Assembly: GCA_025800125.1 (NCBI GenBank)
Contig: JAOXSF010000175.1
Location: 1 to 39,069, forward strand
DNA length: 39,069 nt
Source of the DNA: Marinobacterium sp.
GTDB lineage: Bacteria > Pseudomonadota > Gammaproteobacteria > Pseudomonadales > Balneatricaceae
Direction of reading: 5' to 3'
Shown: positions 38,899 through 39,069 of the stretch, one piece after another
Position numbering within the stretch: position 1 is the first letter of the stretch
How the letters are laid out: each line of letters starts with the position of its first letter
Notes under the pieces: generated by a model
Told to the model about the DNA's origin: nothing
Database searches by the model: none
Seen by the model: the letters and a program-made list of their open reading frames with translations, nothing else
Translations under genes and position numbers: made by a program

Positions 38899-38930
38899 CT
38901 GGAAAAGGCTGGAAAGGGCTGGAAAGGGTT
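38899..38930. repeat. Short GGCTGGAAAG tandem repeats
   Basis: Three consecutive copies of about 10 bases (GGCTGGAAAA, GGCTGGAAAG, GGCTGGAAAG) precede the insertion-sequence end. A simple slippage-type repeat. Confidence 0.6.
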
Positions 38931-38949
38931 AGCAAAAATCCGCGTAAAC

Positions 38950-38995
38950 CCTCGCCCAATCGGGCGGGGATACAAGCGGGAACCGCGCAGCGGTT
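38950..38995. mobile_element. Probable IS200/IS605 right-end hairpins
   Basis: Two hairpins follow directly after the transposase stop codon: AACCGC-GCA-GCGGTT (38981-38995), and an imperfect GC-rich stem CCTCGCCC / GGGCGGGG (38950-38969). IS200/IS605 elements carry subterminal hairpins recognised by their single-strand transposase, so these probably mark the right end. The exact cleavage site was not located. Confidence 0.5.
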
Positions 38996-39069
38996 CTAAT
39001 CAGGCGTGCCTTGGCTCTGCACATATTCTCGCAGAGTTTCAATTGTCGCACCCCCTGCACTACAAGCAA
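38996..39069 (-). CDS. tnpA: IS200/IS605-family transposase TnpA, C-terminal end only
   Basis: The last 23 codons enter from the right edge of the window and read ACSAGGATIETLREYVQSQ then GTPD and stop. This matches the C-terminus of Y1 transposases of the IS200/IS605 group, where an SCGGAPLE-like turn leads into an IxxYIExQ helix with the catalytic Gln region. The rest of the gene lies outside the window, so whether it is intact cannot be judged. Confidence 0.7.
   Translation of the reverse strand, partial: ACSAGGATIETLREYVQSQGTPD

Noticed and set aside
38939-39069. Minus-strand frame open from the right edge to about 38939
   Set aside because: It overlaps the TnpA end in another frame and runs through the terminal hairpins; the TnpA-like reading is better supported.
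1-39069. tRNA, rRNA, riboswitch or other known RNA genes
   Set aside because: I looked for CCA-ended cloverleafs and known riboswitch cores on both strands and saw none I could support.

Overview
This is a chromosomal window from a gammaproteobacterium, probably a marine Oceanospirillales-type organism. That is an inference from the lapA-lapB-pyrF order, the pdhR-aceE-aceF order with a three-lipoyl-domain E2, and the mix of a TRAP transporter, membrane D-lactate dehydrogenase and amine-catabolism genes. I saw no rRNA or tRNA gene. Most of the window looks like ordinary coding DNA. Two stretches are clearly AT-rich (about 4.23-4.56 kb and 20.42-21.38 kb).

Layout. 0.1-2.4 kb: envelope and pyrimidine genes (lapA, lapB, pyrF). 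2.6-4.2 kb: a formyltransferase-like/propeller-like glycan enzyme facing the other way, preceded by an AT-rich array of 17-bp repeats. 4.6-6.1 kb: an AEC-family exporter and a universal stress protein. 6.3-17.9 kb: a lactate/pyruvate module. A TRAP transporter (dctP, dctQ, dctM) and quinone-linked D-lactate dehydrogenase (dld) lie on the minus strand. Divergent from them are the pyruvate-responsive repressor gene pdhR and then aceE-aceF. Three TGGT-N3-ACCA operators sit between the two arms, so uptake, lactate oxidation and pyruvate oxidation are probably controlled together.

18.1-21.4 kb: creA, then accessory genes: a T4-type lysozyme without signal peptide, a nucleotidyltransferase-HEPN fusion, and an AT-rich orphan with a faint cytolysin-fold pattern. 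21.4-24.7 kb: a 1-Cys peroxiredoxin, a MetE-like methyltransferase and a LysR regulator.

24.9-38.6 kb: a dispersed amine/amino-acid catabolic neighbourhood. It holds an aspartase fused to a CRP-like sensor domain, a PuuC-like aldehyde dehydrogenase, a HisD paralogue with altered zinc ligands, a class III aminotransferase, an APC permease, an ArgE-like deacylase, a free-standing CRP-like domain protein, DUF1028, RidA and a flavin monooxygenase. Three of these transcription units carry the same AT-rich motif upstream in the same orientation, a 19-bp identity in two of them and its 13-bp core in the third. This suggests an undescribed regulon. An orphan type I-F CRISPR mini-array (4 repeats, 3 spacers) with an IHF-like leader site lies inside this neighbourhood, and a cluster of DnaA boxes lies between the aldehyde dehydrogenase and hisD-like genes. 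The window ends in the 3' end of an IS200/IS605 transposase gene.
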